A stretch of DNA of 64,000 nucleotides from UBA5905 sp964609975 (lineage in GTDB: Bacteria > Bacillota > Clostridia > Oscillospirales > Acutalibacteraceae). Below are positions 16,827-24,362 of the stretch, piece by piece. The stretch is from the NCBI GenBank assembly GCA_964609975.1, contig CAZSTR010000005.1, forward strand, positions 1 to 64,000, given 5' to 3'. The translations under genes were made by a program, and so were the position numbers. The notes beneath the pieces were generated by a model, which had not been told where the DNA came from, made no database searches, and saw only the letters and a list, made by a program, of their open reading frames with translations. Within the stretch, counting starts at the first letter, position 1. Each line of letters opens with the position of its first letter.

Positions 16827-17138
16827 TTACAGTTTGATTTCGATGTCCACACCGGCGGGGAGCTCAAGGCCCTGCAGGGCCTCAACGGTCTTGTTGGACG
16901 GTCTGAGGATATCGACCAGACGCTTGTGCGTGCGGGTTTCAAACTGCTCACGGGCATCCTTATACTTGTGAACAGCGCGAAGGATGGTCACAACCTCCTT
17001 CTCCGTGGGGAGCGGGACAGGGCCAGACACACGGGCACCGGTGCGGTGCGCGGTCTCCACGATCTTCGCCGCGGCCTGATCCACCAACTGATGATCGTAT
17101 CCCTTGATGCGAATGCGAATTTTTTCTTTGACTGCCAC
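16827..17138 (-). CDS. rpsJ: 30S ribosomal protein S10
   Basis: S10 is a 30S head protein and also the NusE component of antitermination complexes. The frame is open far upstream. AAGGAGG lies 9 nt before a GTG that gives MAVKEKIRIRIKGYDHQLVDQAA and 103 residues, the family length, so I start there. It includes VSGPVPLPTEKEVVTILRAVHKYKDAREQFETRTHKRLVDI. First gene of the S10 operon. Confidence 0.97.
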   Translation of the reverse strand: MAVKEKIRIRIKGYDHQLVDQAAAKIVETAHRTGARVSGPVPLPTEKEVVTILRAVHKYKDAREQFETRTHKRLVDILRPSNKTVEALQGLELPAGVDIEIKL

Positions 17139-17500
17139 TATAAAACGCCTCCTTAATAATTTGAGTTGGCGGGCGACGCCAAAACCTTGACACAGAGCCG
17201 GGTGTTTCCTCCCTCTCCATGAAAAAACCGGCGGTTCGCAGCCTGCGAACCCCGGGTCGGCACAGCGTCCTGGAACAGAGACCGGCAAAAGTCGCAAGAA
17301 TCGGCCATTTCCGCCCGTTGGGCAGGCAGAAAGAGCCTCTTTGCCAGCCACTGCACACAGTATTCTTTCGCCCGGTTTGAAATCGGACATACTCAGCGGA
17401 AAAACCGGCTGTTTGCAAGCCGCAACCTCCCGCGTCATCGCATATCGTGCAGTCTTGCGCGTCAGAAAAGGGCATTTTTCTCCCTTTTCACACTCGCGCC
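17139..17500 (-). promoter_or_regulatory. long 5' leader of the S10 operon
   Basis: About 360 nt of non-coding leader lie between the promoter at 17506-17534 and rpsJ. It contains two hairpins followed by T-runs on the minus strand: a strong one at 17222-17255 and a weak one near 17400-17415 (CGGCT/AGCCG followed by GTTTTT). Both end in the same CCGGTTTTT motif. The arrangement suggests attenuation control. Confidence 0.6.
17222..17255 (-). terminator. terminator-like hairpin within the S10 leader
   Basis: On the minus strand the arms CCGGGGTTCGCA and TGCGAACCgCCGG pair over 12 bp with one bulged G and a 3-nt loop, followed directly by TTTTTTC. It lies 84 nt before the rpsJ start and well downstream of the promoter, so it is an attenuator candidate rather than an operon end. 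Confidence 0.65.
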
Positions 17501-17505
17501 CGACT

Positions 17506-17534
17506 ATCATACCGCAAAACAAAGAAAAAAGCAA
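17506..17534 (-). promoter_or_regulatory. promoter of the S10-spc-alpha cluster
   Basis: TTGCTT (17529-17534), 17 bp, TATGAT (17506-17511) on the minus strand, with an AT-rich stretch upstream (17535-17580) resembling an UP element. The -10 is identical to that of the rplM promoter. Confidence 0.7.
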
Positions 17535-17666
17535 GTGTTTTTTGCAATTTTTTTCGGTTTTTTCAAAATATTTTTTCGGCCCACAAGATATAGCATTTTT
17601 GCCCCGATTTTCACGGGAAAGGCACAAGAAAACGGCCGCATTTTGCCTGCGGCCGCTCTTGAAAGG

Positions 17667-18323
17667 TCATTTTTTCTTTTTCTGGCTGAACATCCAATCC
17701 CACATGGCGTCCATGGCAAAGGTGGGATCCCAGGCATTGTGGTCTGCGTGGGGGAACAACGTGATGCGGGCATCGCCGCCGTTCAAGTTGATTTTTCGCA
17801 CCATTTTCACTGTTTCGATGGGCGAAACCACATCATCCAGCACACCATGAAAGGCCCAAACCGGCACATCCCGCAAGCGTCCCGCGTTCCAATCCATGCC
17901 GCCGCCGCAAATCGGCACCGCCGCCGCAAACAGCTCCGGCCGGCTCATGGCCAACTGCCAGGTAGTATATCCGCCCATGCTGACGCCGGCAATATACATT
18001 CGGGAGGTGTCCACATCCGGCCGCGCCGCCTGCGCCTCCACAAAATGGAGCAGGGTTTCGAACAGTTCAAACCAGGTGTCCGCGTAGCACTGGGGCATCA
18101 CAATGTGTGCCGGAATCGAGCGGCCTTTTTTGATTTCGCCGACCAAGCTGCCCTCGCTCTCTGTCAAAAGCGAAAGAGAATCGCCGCGGCTGCCCGCTCC
18201 GTGAATATGGAACAGAAGGGGCTGGCGTCCCTCGCCGGGATGAATGTGCGAAGCATATTTCAGCGCCTTCCCCGTGCGGGTGTCCTCAAAGACCTCTTCC
18301 GTCCAGAATCCTGAATAATTCAT
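17667..18323 (-). CDS. alpha/beta-hydrolase (dienelactone hydrolase/esterase-like)
   Basis: A 218-aa soluble alpha/beta-hydrolase without signal peptide. Visible elements are the oxyanion HGAGSRG near residue 41, the nucleophile elbow GVSMGGYTT (Ser near 115), the acid in HGVLDDVVSP, and the catalytic His in HADHNAWD near the C terminus. Such folds resemble PHB-depolymerase/feruloyl-esterase-like or prolyl-oligopeptidase-family hydrolases; the substrate is unknown. It ends in a KKKK tail. It has its own promoter (18392-18420) and occupies the place between rplL and rpsJ where rpoBC-rpsLG-fusA-tuf normally lie. Confidence 0.8.
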   Translation of the reverse strand: MNYSGFWTEEVFEDTRTGKALKYASHIHPGEGRQPLLFHIHGAGSRGDSLSLLTESEGSLVGEIKKGRSIPAHIVMPQCYADTWFELFETLLHFVEAQAARPDVDTSRMYIAGVSMGGYTTWQLAMSRPELFAAAVPICGGGMDWNAGRLRDVPVWAFHGVLDDVVSPIETVKMVRKINLNGGDARITLFPHADHNAWDPTFAMDAMWDWMFSQKKKK

Positions 18324-18391
18324 AATACGACCTCCATTTTGCTCTCCGTCGATTATTTTTGTCGAAGGGCTTTGTGTATATGACAGAAGTC

Positions 18392-18420
18392 ATTCTATCA
18401 CACTTCGCAGGAAAAAGCAA
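18392..18420 (-). promoter_or_regulatory. promoter of the alpha/beta-hydrolase gene
   Basis: TTGCTT (18415-18420), 17 bp, TAGAAT (18392-18397) on the minus strand, about 70 bp before the gene and downstream of the rplL terminator, so the gene forms its own unit. Confidence 0.6.
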
Positions 18421-18511
18421 CCGTTTTCCGAGGGCGAAAAGAATTTCCCGAAGTGAAGCGGGAAGGAACAGAAAAATGAAAAGACCAAAAAAGAAAAACA
18501 AAAAACAGAAA

Positions 18512-18542
18512 CCCCCGCAATCGCTATAAATGATTGCGGGGG
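18512..18542 (-). terminator. intrinsic terminator after rplL
   Basis: CCCCCGCAATC / GATTGCGGGGG form an 11-bp perfect stem with a 9-nt loop. On the minus strand TTTCTGTTTTTTG follows. It ends the rplJL unit. Confidence 0.9.
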
Positions 18543-18556
18543 CATCGGTCCTTGAA

Positions 18557-18928
18557 TTACTTCAGCTCGACCTTAGCGCCAGCCTCTTCCAGCTTCGCCT
18601 TGGCAGCCTCGGCATCGTCCTTGGACACACCGGTCTTGACAGCCTTGGGAGCGCCGTCGACCAGCTCCTTAGCCTCTTTCAGACCCAGGCCGGTCAGCTC
18701 ACGCACAACCTTGATCACGCCGATCTTCGCCGCGCCGGCCTCAACCAGCATAACGTCGAACTCGGTTTTCTCCTCCGCAGCAGGAGCGGCAGCGCCGGCA
18801 GCGGCAACAGCCACGGGAGCGGTAGCGGAAACGCCGAACTCCTCTTCGATCGCCTTGACCAGATCGGACAGCTCCAGAACGGTCAGAGCCTTGATCTCTT
18901 CGATCATAGCAGTGATTTTCTCAGACAT
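18557..18928 (-). CDS. rplL: 50S ribosomal protein L7/L12
   Basis: L7/L12 forms the multi-copy stalk that recruits translational GTPases. The 123-aa protein has the N-terminal dimerisation domain (IEEIKALTVLELSDLVKAIEEEFGV), an Ala-rich hinge, and the C-terminal KIGVIKVVRELTGLGLKEAKELVDGAPKAVK factor-binding helices. It is the last gene of the rplKAJL block and is followed by a terminator instead of rpoB. Confidence 0.98.
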   Translation of the reverse strand: MSEKITAMIEEIKALTVLELSDLVKAIEEEFGVSATAPVAVAAAGAAAPAAEEKTEFDVMLVEAGAAKIGVIKVVRELTGLGLKEAKELVDGAPKAVKTGVSKDDAEAAKAKLEEAGAKVELK

Positions 18929-18979
18929 GATTCATTTCCTCCAAACATAATTTTTTCAATCGCCCAATGGGCGTCCGCC

Positions 18980-19555
18980 TTATTCGGCGGCAGGGGCCTC
19001 GGCCGGAGCCGCTTCCTCAACCGGAGCGGCCGCCTCCTCGGCGGGACCAGCAGCCTCTTCGGCCGCCGGCTCTTTTTCAGAGACCGCTTTCAGCGCAACA
19101 GCCAGACCGCGGATGGGTCCGTTCAGCACGCTGAGCAACATGGAGAGCAGGCCCTCCTTAGACGGCAACTTGGACAGCTCGGTCACCTTGGCAGCGTCGA
19201 TCACGGCGCCGTCCATGAAACCGGCCTTCACCTTGAAGCTGTCTTTTCCCTCCGCATACTCGCAGAGGATCTTCGCGGCAGCGACATAATCGTCGCTCAG
19301 GGCCAGAGCGGTGGAACCGTTCAGAACGCTATCCAGCTCAGACATCTCCGCCGCATCCACGGCGCGCTTGAGCAGGGTGTTCTTCACAACGGCATATTCC
19401 ACGCCGGCCTCCCGCAGCTTGCGGCGCAGGGCCGTGTCATCGGCCACGCTGATCCCGGAATAATCCACGATAACACCGCTGACGGCGCCCTGGATCTTCG
19501 CGGTCAGCTCCGCCACAAAAGCTTGCTTTTCTTGCAGAACTTTCTCGCTAGGCAT
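18980..19555 (-). CDS. rplJ: 50S ribosomal protein L10
   Basis: L10 anchors L7/L12 dimers and, with them, represses its own leader. GGAGGTG lies 6 nt before the ATG giving MPSEKVLQEKQAFVAEL, so I reject the upstream in-frame ATG at 19588. The 191-aa product has the GVIVDYSGISVADDTALRRKLREAGVEY core and an extended C-terminal tail of alternating Ala/Glu/Pro (about 28 residues), longer than in most families. Confidence 0.96.
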   Translation of the reverse strand: MPSEKVLQEKQAFVAELTAKIQGAVSGVIVDYSGISVADDTALRRKLREAGVEYAVVKNTLLKRAVDAAEMSELDSVLNGSTALALSDDYVAAAKILCEYAEGKDSFKVKAGFMDGAVIDAAKVTELSKLPSKEGLLSMLLSVLNGPIRGLAVALKAVSEKEPAAEEAAGPAEEAAAPVEEAAPAEAPAAE

Positions 19556-19595
19556 AATTTTCACCTCCGAATTCAGGATGATCGCCATTCATCCC

Positions 19596-19631
19596 AAAAA
19601 GAAAACCTCTCCCGCATTTCCACAGGAGAGG
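19596..19631 (-). terminator. terminator inside the L10 leader
   Basis: CCTCTCC / GGAGAGG form a 7-bp stem followed on the minus strand by TTTTCTTTTTGG, 40 nt upstream of rplJ. It is the expression platform of the L10 leader. Confidence 0.8.
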
Positions 19632-19639
19632 CAAAAAGC

Positions 19640-19750
19640 AACACACGCCGCAAAAAACGGCACGGTTTCGTCTCGCTCCTCGGCGGGCGCGCCTCAAGGC
19701 ACATTACACACGGCGCTTGCGGCCGCATACCCGCTGTCTGTGGAAGAACA
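19640..19750 (-). ncRNA. L10 leader (ribosomal protein autoregulatory RNA)
   Basis: The minus strand carries the conserved L10-binding elements: AGACAGCGGG, then a hairpin, then TGCCTTGAGG and CCCGCCGAGGAG. GCGGG pairs with CCCGC. This matches the known rplJ leader of Firmicutes, where L10(L12)4 binding promotes termination at the downstream hairpin (19596-19631). Boundaries are approximate. Confidence 0.8.
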
Positions 19751-19797
19751 GCAACCGATTTATACTATACAGCCAAAGCTGTGATAGCCGAACGAGA

Positions 19798-20490
19798 TCA
19801 GCCGCCCAGCTTCGCCGGGTTGATCTTCACGCCGGGGCCCATGGTGGACACCACGGTGCAGGACCGGATATACTGGCCCTTCGCCGCCGCGGGCTTCGCC
19901 CGCACGATGGCGCTCAGCAGAGCGTCGAAGTTCTCCTGGAGCTTCTCCGCACCAAAAGACACCTTGCCGATGGGGCAATGGATGATGTTGGTCTTGTCCA
20001 GACGGTACTCGATCTTACCGGCCTTAGCATCGGTCACAGCCTTCGCCACATCCGGAGTCACGGTGCCGGCCTTCGGATTAGGCATCAGGCCACGGGGGCC
20101 GAGCACCTTACCGAGACGGCCAACCAGGCCCATCATATCCGGGCTGGCGATGACTACATCGAAATCCATCCAACCGCCCTGGATTTTGGCAACCAGCTCC
20201 TCGGCGCCGGCATAATCCGCGCCGGCATCCAGAGCCGCCTGCACCTTGTCACCCTTGGCAAACACCAGAGCACGCACCGTCTTGCCGGTGCCGTTGGGCA
20301 GAACCACGGCGCCGCGCACCTGCTGGTCCGCGTGACGGCCATCCACGCCCAGACGGACATGAACCTCGACGGTTTCATCAAACTTGGCTTTGCCGGTCTT
20401 GACAGTCAGGTCAAGGGCTTCCGCCACATCATACTGTACACTGCGGTCGATGAGCTTCGCGCTCTCGACATATTTCTTACCATGTTTCAT
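19798..20490 (-). CDS. rplA: 50S ribosomal protein L1
   Basis: L1 forms the mobile stalk at the E-site. GGAGGA lies 7 nt before the ATG of MKHGKKYVESAKLIDRS, so the in-frame ATG five codons earlier is not used; the product is 230 aa. It has the L1 motifs GGWMDFDVVIASPDMMGLVGRLGKVLGPRGLMPNPKAGTVT. It is separated from rplK by 68 nt and from rplJ by the L10 leader. Confidence 0.97.
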   Translation of the reverse strand: MKHGKKYVESAKLIDRSVQYDVAEALDLTVKTGKAKFDETVEVHVRLGVDGRHADQQVRGAVVLPNGTGKTVRALVFAKGDKVQAALDAGADYAGAEELVAKIQGGWMDFDVVIASPDMMGLVGRLGKVLGPRGLMPNPKAGTVTPDVAKAVTDAKAGKIEYRLDKTNIIHCPIGKVSFGAEKLQENFDALLSAIVRAKPAAAKGQYIRSCTVVSTMGPGVKINPAKLGG

Positions 20491-20558
20491 TGGTCTTTCC
20501 TCCATTGTGGTAAAATCGGAATTTCAGGGTTCCTCCCACGGAATATCCGGTCGGGCGG

Positions 20559-20984
20559 TCAGTCGACCACCGTGATTCCCATGCTGCGGGCGGTGCCGGC
20601 GATCATGCTCATGGCACTTTCCACATCGGATGCATTCAGATCGGGCAGCTTGGTCTCGGCAATCTTGCGAACCTGCTCCTTGGTGACCTGCGCAACCTTG
20701 TTCTTGTTCGGCACACCAGACGCCTTGTCGATGCCGGCGGCCTTTTTCAGCAGAACGGCGGCCGGGGGCGTCTTGGTGATAAAGGTAAAGGACCGGTCGG
20801 CATACACGGTGATGACAACGGGGATGATCATGCCCACATCATTCTTCGTGCGCTCGTTGAATTCCTTTGTGAAAGACATAATGTTGACACCGTGCTGACC
20901 CAAAGCGGGGCCAACAGGGGGGGCCGGAGTCGCCTTGCCGGCCGGGATCTGCAATTTGATATAACCGGTAATTTTCTGAGCCAT
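20559..20984 (-). CDS. rplK: 50S ribosomal protein L11
   Basis: L11 binds the GTPase-associated centre and is required for the stringent response. The 141-aa protein starts MAQKITGYIKLQIPAGKATPAPPVGPALGQHGVNIM and ends in the DLNASDVESAMSMIAGTARSMGI signature. It is preceded by a 122-nt spacer after nusG. Confidence 0.98.
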   Translation of the reverse strand: MAQKITGYIKLQIPAGKATPAPPVGPALGQHGVNIMSFTKEFNERTKNDVGMIIPVVITVYADRSFTFITKTPPAAVLLKKAAGIDKASGVPNKNKVAQVTKEQVRKIAETKLPDLNASDVESAMSMIAGTARSMGITVVD

Positions 20985-21106
20985 TTTCTATCGCACCTCC
21001 AAAAATCGTGGTCAGTCGGAACGCGTCTCGCGCTCCTCCCACAGCCGGAATGAGTGTCCGGCGCACAGGTAAGGGAGCCGGTCGCTCCCGAACTTTCTGT
21101 TTTCGG

Positions 21107-21628
21107 TCAATCCATCCGTTCAACCTGGTCCAGCTCCAGCTCCACCGAGGTTTCGCGGCCGAACATCGAAATCTTGACCTTGACCATGTTTCTCTCCTGG
21201 TCGATTTCCTCCACCAAGCCGGAGAAGTTCTCCAGCGGGCCGTCCGTGATGTGCACGGTGTCGCCCACGGCATAATCGACCACAACCTCTTTTTTCTCCA
21301 CGCCCAGAGCGGAAACCTCCTGCTCTGTCAGCGGAACAGGCTTTCCGTTTGGTCCGACGAAGCCGGTGCAACCACGCACATTGCGTACCACGAACCAGCT
21401 GTCATCCGTCAGCACCATTTTCACCAGCACATAGCCGGGGAAAACCTTGCGCTCCACTTCCTTGCGCTGGCCATCCTTCACCTCGGACACCAGCTCCGTG
21501 GGCACGCGCACCTCATGAATCCAATCCTGCAGATGCCGGTTTTCGACAATCGTTTCTAGATTGGTAGCTACCTTGTTTTCATAGCCGGAGAAGGTGTGCA
21601 CCACATACCATCTTGCCTGTTCTTCCAT
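21107..21628 (-). CDS. nusG: transcription termination/antitermination protein NusG
   Basis: NusG binds RNA polymerase and couples transcription to translation or termination. AAAGGAG precedes the ATG of MEEQARWYVVHTFSGYENKVATNL, giving 173 aa; the longer frame upstream is out of family. The NGN domain (PGYVLVKMVLTDDSWFVVRNVRGCTGFVG) and C-terminal KOW domain (VGDTVHITDGPLENFSGLVEEID) are intact. It lies between secE and rplK as usual. Confidence 0.98.
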   Translation of the reverse strand: MEEQARWYVVHTFSGYENKVATNLETIVENRHLQDWIHEVRVPTELVSEVKDGQRKEVERKVFPGYVLVKMVLTDDSWFVVRNVRGCTGFVGPNGKPVPLTEQEVSALGVEKKEVVVDYAVGDTVHITDGPLENFSGLVEEIDQERNMVKVKISMFGRETSVELELDQVERMD

Positions 21629-21642
21629 GCTGCAACGCTCCT

Positions 21643-22077
21643 TTACAGATTCAGGAGCAGCTTCACAAGCTGACCGAGCCCCATATCCACCAACACGATA
21701 ATGACCGCGGTAATTGCACACACCGCCAGCGTCACACCGGTGTTCTTCACCACAGAGGCGAAGGTGGGCCACACAATTTTCTTATATTCCCCGCGGGTGT
21801 CGCGGAAGAACTTTGTGACCTTGGCCGGGATCACCGGGTTCTTTTCGTCTTTGTTTTTCGCACGTCCTACCAGATACAGCACCAAGCCCAAAACAAAGGC
21901 GACAGCGCCAATCATGAGCAAGGTTTTCGAAGTGGTGAGATACTGCTTGTCGAAAAAGACCCGGACATACTCGGAAAATCCGGCGGCGAGCTTAGAGAAC
22001 AAATCGAGATTGCTGAGGAACAGGATCAGGCAGGTCAGAAAGCCGCCCACCAGGAAAATAAATCCCCACAGAATCAT
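21643..22077 (-). CDS. secE: preprotein translocase subunit SecE (long, three-TM form)
   Basis: The conserved SecE core is at the C terminus (about residues 88-144): KFFRDTRGEYKKIVWPTFASVVKNT followed by one membrane helix. In front of it are two extra hydrophobic segments (about residues 1-23 and 51-73) with a linker containing an Asn/Lys-rich turn. Firmicutes SecE is usually about 60-90 aa with one helix; this 144-aa form resembles the three-helix E. coli architecture. Position between rpmG and nusG confirms identity. A downstream start near the core remains possible. Confidence 0.9.
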   Translation of the reverse strand: MILWGFIFLVGGFLTCLILFLSNLDLFSKLAAGFSEYVRVFFDKQYLTTSKTLLMIGAVAFVLGLVLYLVGRAKNKDEKNPVIPAKVTKFFRDTRGEYKKIVWPTFASVVKNTGVTLAVCAITAVIIVLVDMGLGQLVKLLLNL

Positions 22078-22104
22078 GTCGTTTCCTCCTCTTTCGTCGT
22101 CGCC

Positions 22105-22266
22105 TTACTTCGTCTCCCGATGCGCGGTGTGCTTGCGGCAGAAACGGCAGTATTTGCTCATTTCCAGCCGATCGGGGTCGTTCTGCTTGTTCTTCGTGGT
22201 GTTGTAGTTGCGTTGCTTGCACTCGGTGCAGGCGAGGGTGATCTTGACTCTCTTGCCATTTTTCAT
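22105..22266 (-). CDS. rpmG: 50S ribosomal protein L33, zinc form
   Basis: This 53-aa protein was found by translating the minus strand upstream of secE. It starts MKNGKRVKITLACTECKQRN and ends AHRETK. Cys13-x2-Cys16 and Cys40-x2-Cys43 form a zinc ribbon, so this is the C+ form. GGAGGTACCGTT precedes the ATG. It opens the rpmG-secE-nusG operon. Confidence 0.97.
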   Translation of the reverse strand: MKNGKRVKITLACTECKQRNYNTTKNKQNDPDRLEMSKYCRFCRKHTAHRETK

Positions 22267-22389
22267 AACGGTACCTCCATTGGCTTACCAAAGCCGGATA
22301 TTTGTGAACCTCCCTCAAGGCCGAAGCGGCCATCCGGGGGTCGGTCCGAAAAACGGACACAAAAAATAAACCCCCTACGAGGTATACCT
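22267..22389 (-). promoter_or_regulatory. 5' leader of rpmG-secE-nusG
   Basis: About 115 nt with two small hairpins on the minus strand, GTCCG/CGGAC around a T-run and GGCCG/CGGCC, then GGAGG before rpmG. No terminator-like element is evident. Confidence 0.4.
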
Positions 22390-22418
22390 AATTTACCACA
22401 GCCGCCGCCATCTGTCAA
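22390..22418 (-). promoter_or_regulatory. promoter of rpmG-secE-nusG
   Basis: TTGACA (22413-22418), 17 bp, TAAATT (22390-22395) on the minus strand; an A/T-rich tract (22419-22450) lies upstream. Confidence 0.7.
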
Positions 22419-22499
22419 GTCTTTTTTTGCAAAGTTTTTGTTTTTTTGCTTTTCGTTGGACATCTTGCGGCGGGCAGTGAACGACGCCACAAGATATAG

Positions 22500-22533
22500 A
22501 AAAGGGGCACCGGCCACCGTCGGCACCCCTTTT
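22500..22533 (-). terminator. terminator of the hydrogenase operon
   Basis: AAAAGGGG / CCCCTTTT arms with an inner CCG/CGG stem after a 2x2 mismatch, with T-run on the minus strand. It lies about 60 nt after the hydA stop. Confidence 0.75.
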
Positions 22534-22591
22534 CGTGAAATTTGTTTTATTCTGGTTTTATTCTGCAACAGCGCTTTGTCTCGCGGCGCCG

Positions 22592-24343
22592 TCAGCGGAA
22601 TTTTTTTCGCGGCACATAATGCGTGTGCAGAATTTCGTGAGCCTTGTGGCCACCGATGTCTCCCAGATACTCCGCATATACCTTCTTCACCGTGGAGTTC
22701 TCATGGGATTTCCGCAACGGCATCGCCGCATCCTGGTCATACAGCGCCTTGGCACGCATGGCCTTCAAATCGAACACATTCAGCACCGAGGCCGGCTGGA
22801 TGGGCTGGCCGCCGCCGGTCACACAGCCGCCGGGACAGCACATGATTTCCACAAAGGCCCAGGGCGCCGTACCATCCTTGATTTTCGACATCACATAGTT
22901 GGCGTTGGCGATGCCGCTGGCCACGGCCACCTTGATTTCCTGTCCGCCCACAGTATAGGTGGCCTCCTTCAGTCCCTTTGTGCCCCGCACCTCGCAGAAC
23001 TCCACCGACTGGTTGTCCTCGCCGGTGAGCCAATCGTTGGCGGTGCGCAGAGCGGCCTCCATCACGCCGCCCGTGGCGCCGAAGATCACCGCCGCACCGG
23101 TGCTTTCGCCCAACAGCTCATCGAAGCTCTCGTCTGCCAAATAGGGGAACTTGATGCCCGCCCGGTCAATCATGCGCGCCAGCTCCCGCGTGGTGATGGA
23201 AATATCCACATCCGGCAGGCCGTTTTCGGTCAGCTCCTCGCGGACCACCTCGAATTTTTTCGCCGTGCAGGGCATCACGGACACAGACACGATCTTTTCC
23301 GGGTCGATGCCATTCGTCTCCGCATAATAGGTTTTCAGCAGTCCGCCCATCATGTTCTGGGGCGATTTGCAGGAGGACAGATGCGCCAACTGGTCCGGAT
23401 AATACATTTCACAGAACTTCACCCAGCCCGGCGAGCAGGAGGTGATCATCGGCAGAGCGCCGCCGTTTTTCATGCGCCCCACCAGCTCGTTGGCTTCCTC
23501 CACGATGGTGAAATCCGCCGCGCAGTCGGTGTCAAACACCTTGTCGAAGCCCAGCCGACGCAGAGCCGCCACCATTTTTCCTTCCACATTGGTGCCGATG
23601 GGGAAGCCGAACTCCTCGCCCAGCGCCGCACGCACCGCCGGCGCCGTTTGCACAATCACCAGCTTTTCCGGGTCGTTGAGCGCATCCCACACCCGACCGG
23701 TATCGTCCCGCTCCTGCAGGGCGCCGGTGGGGCAATGGGTGATGCACTGGCCGCAGGAGACGCAAGGAGTTTCATCCAACGGCTTCTCGAAGGCGCAGGC
23801 GATATGGGTGTCGATGCCCCGGTCGTTGGCGCCGATCACCGACACAAACTGCTGGCGGCAGGCGGCCACACAGCGGCGGCACAAAATACATTTGTTGTTG
23901 TCCCGCACCAGATGGGGCGCTGAGGTGTCCAGCGCATACTGCGGCCGGAAGCCATCGTATTTTCCACTGTCCTCTACCCCATAATCCCGGCACATTTTTT
24001 GCAGCTCGCAGTTGGTGGAGCGCACGCAGGACAGACATTTCTTCTCATGAGTGGACAAAATCAGCTCCAGAGTGGTGCGGCGGCAATCCTGCACCTTCTT
24101 GCTGTTGGCGATGACCTCCATCCCCTCGCTAACCGGATACACGCAGGCGGTCACCAGCCGGGGCGGTCTCCCTCCCTCGCTGGCCTCCACCACGCAAATG
24201 CGGCAGGCGCCGATTTCGTTAATCTCCTTCAAAAAGCACAGAGTGGGGATCTCCACGCCAGCATAGCGGGCCGCCTCCAAAATGGTGGAGCCCTTCGGCA
24301 CACTCACCGCAATGCCGTTAATCGTTACATGAACCATATCCAT
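22592..24343 (-). CDS. hydA: NADH-dependent [FeFe]-hydrogenase catalytic subunit
   Basis: Reduces protons to H2 with electrons from NADH (possibly with ferredoxin, by bifurcation). The 583-aa product starts at MDMVHVTINGIAVSV (AAAGGAG 11 nt upstream; the frame is open further back). The N-terminal [2Fe-2S] ferredoxin domain uses Cys36, 47, 50, 67. A His-Cys [4Fe-4S] site uses His99, Cys103, 106, 112. Two 4Fe-4S motifs lie at Cys152-162 and Cys194-204. The H-cluster motifs are TSCSPGW (301-307), MPCTAKKFE (357-365) and EIMCCPGGCVTGGGQP (499-514). The first reads Cys-Ser where CpI has Cys-Cys. It is the last gene of the operon. Maturases HydEFG are not in the window. Confidence 0.95.
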   Translation of the reverse strand: MDMVHVTINGIAVSVPKGSTILEAARYAGVEIPTLCFLKEINEIGACRICVVEASEGGRPPRLVTACVYPVSEGMEVIANSKKVQDCRRTTLELILSTHEKKCLSCVRSTNCELQKMCRDYGVEDSGKYDGFRPQYALDTSAPHLVRDNNKCILCRRCVAACRQQFVSVIGANDRGIDTHIACAFEKPLDETPCVSCGQCITHCPTGALQERDDTGRVWDALNDPEKLVIVQTAPAVRAALGEEFGFPIGTNVEGKMVAALRRLGFDKVFDTDCAADFTIVEEANELVGRMKNGGALPMITSCSPGWVKFCEMYYPDQLAHLSSCKSPQNMMGGLLKTYYAETNGIDPEKIVSVSVMPCTAKKFEVVREELTENGLPDVDISITTRELARMIDRAGIKFPYLADESFDELLGESTGAAVIFGATGGVMEAALRTANDWLTGEDNQSVEFCEVRGTKGLKEATYTVGGQEIKVAVASGIANANYVMSKIKDGTAPWAFVEIMCCPGGCVTGGGQPIQPASVLNVFDLKAMRAKALYDQDAAMPLRKSHENSTVKKVYAEYLGDIGGHKAHEILHTHYVPRKKFR

Positions 24344-24362
24344 TTTCGTCCGCACTCCTTTC

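Noticed and set aside
17139..17627. N-terminal extension of the rpsJ frame to 266 aa
   Set aside because: The extension covers the promoter and leader, has unrelated composition, and the GTG at 17138 with AAGGAGG gives the exact S10 length.
21629..21772. N-terminal extension of nusG
   Set aside because: The added 48 residues overlap the secE 3' end and do not resemble NusG; AAAGGAG sits before the internal ATG.
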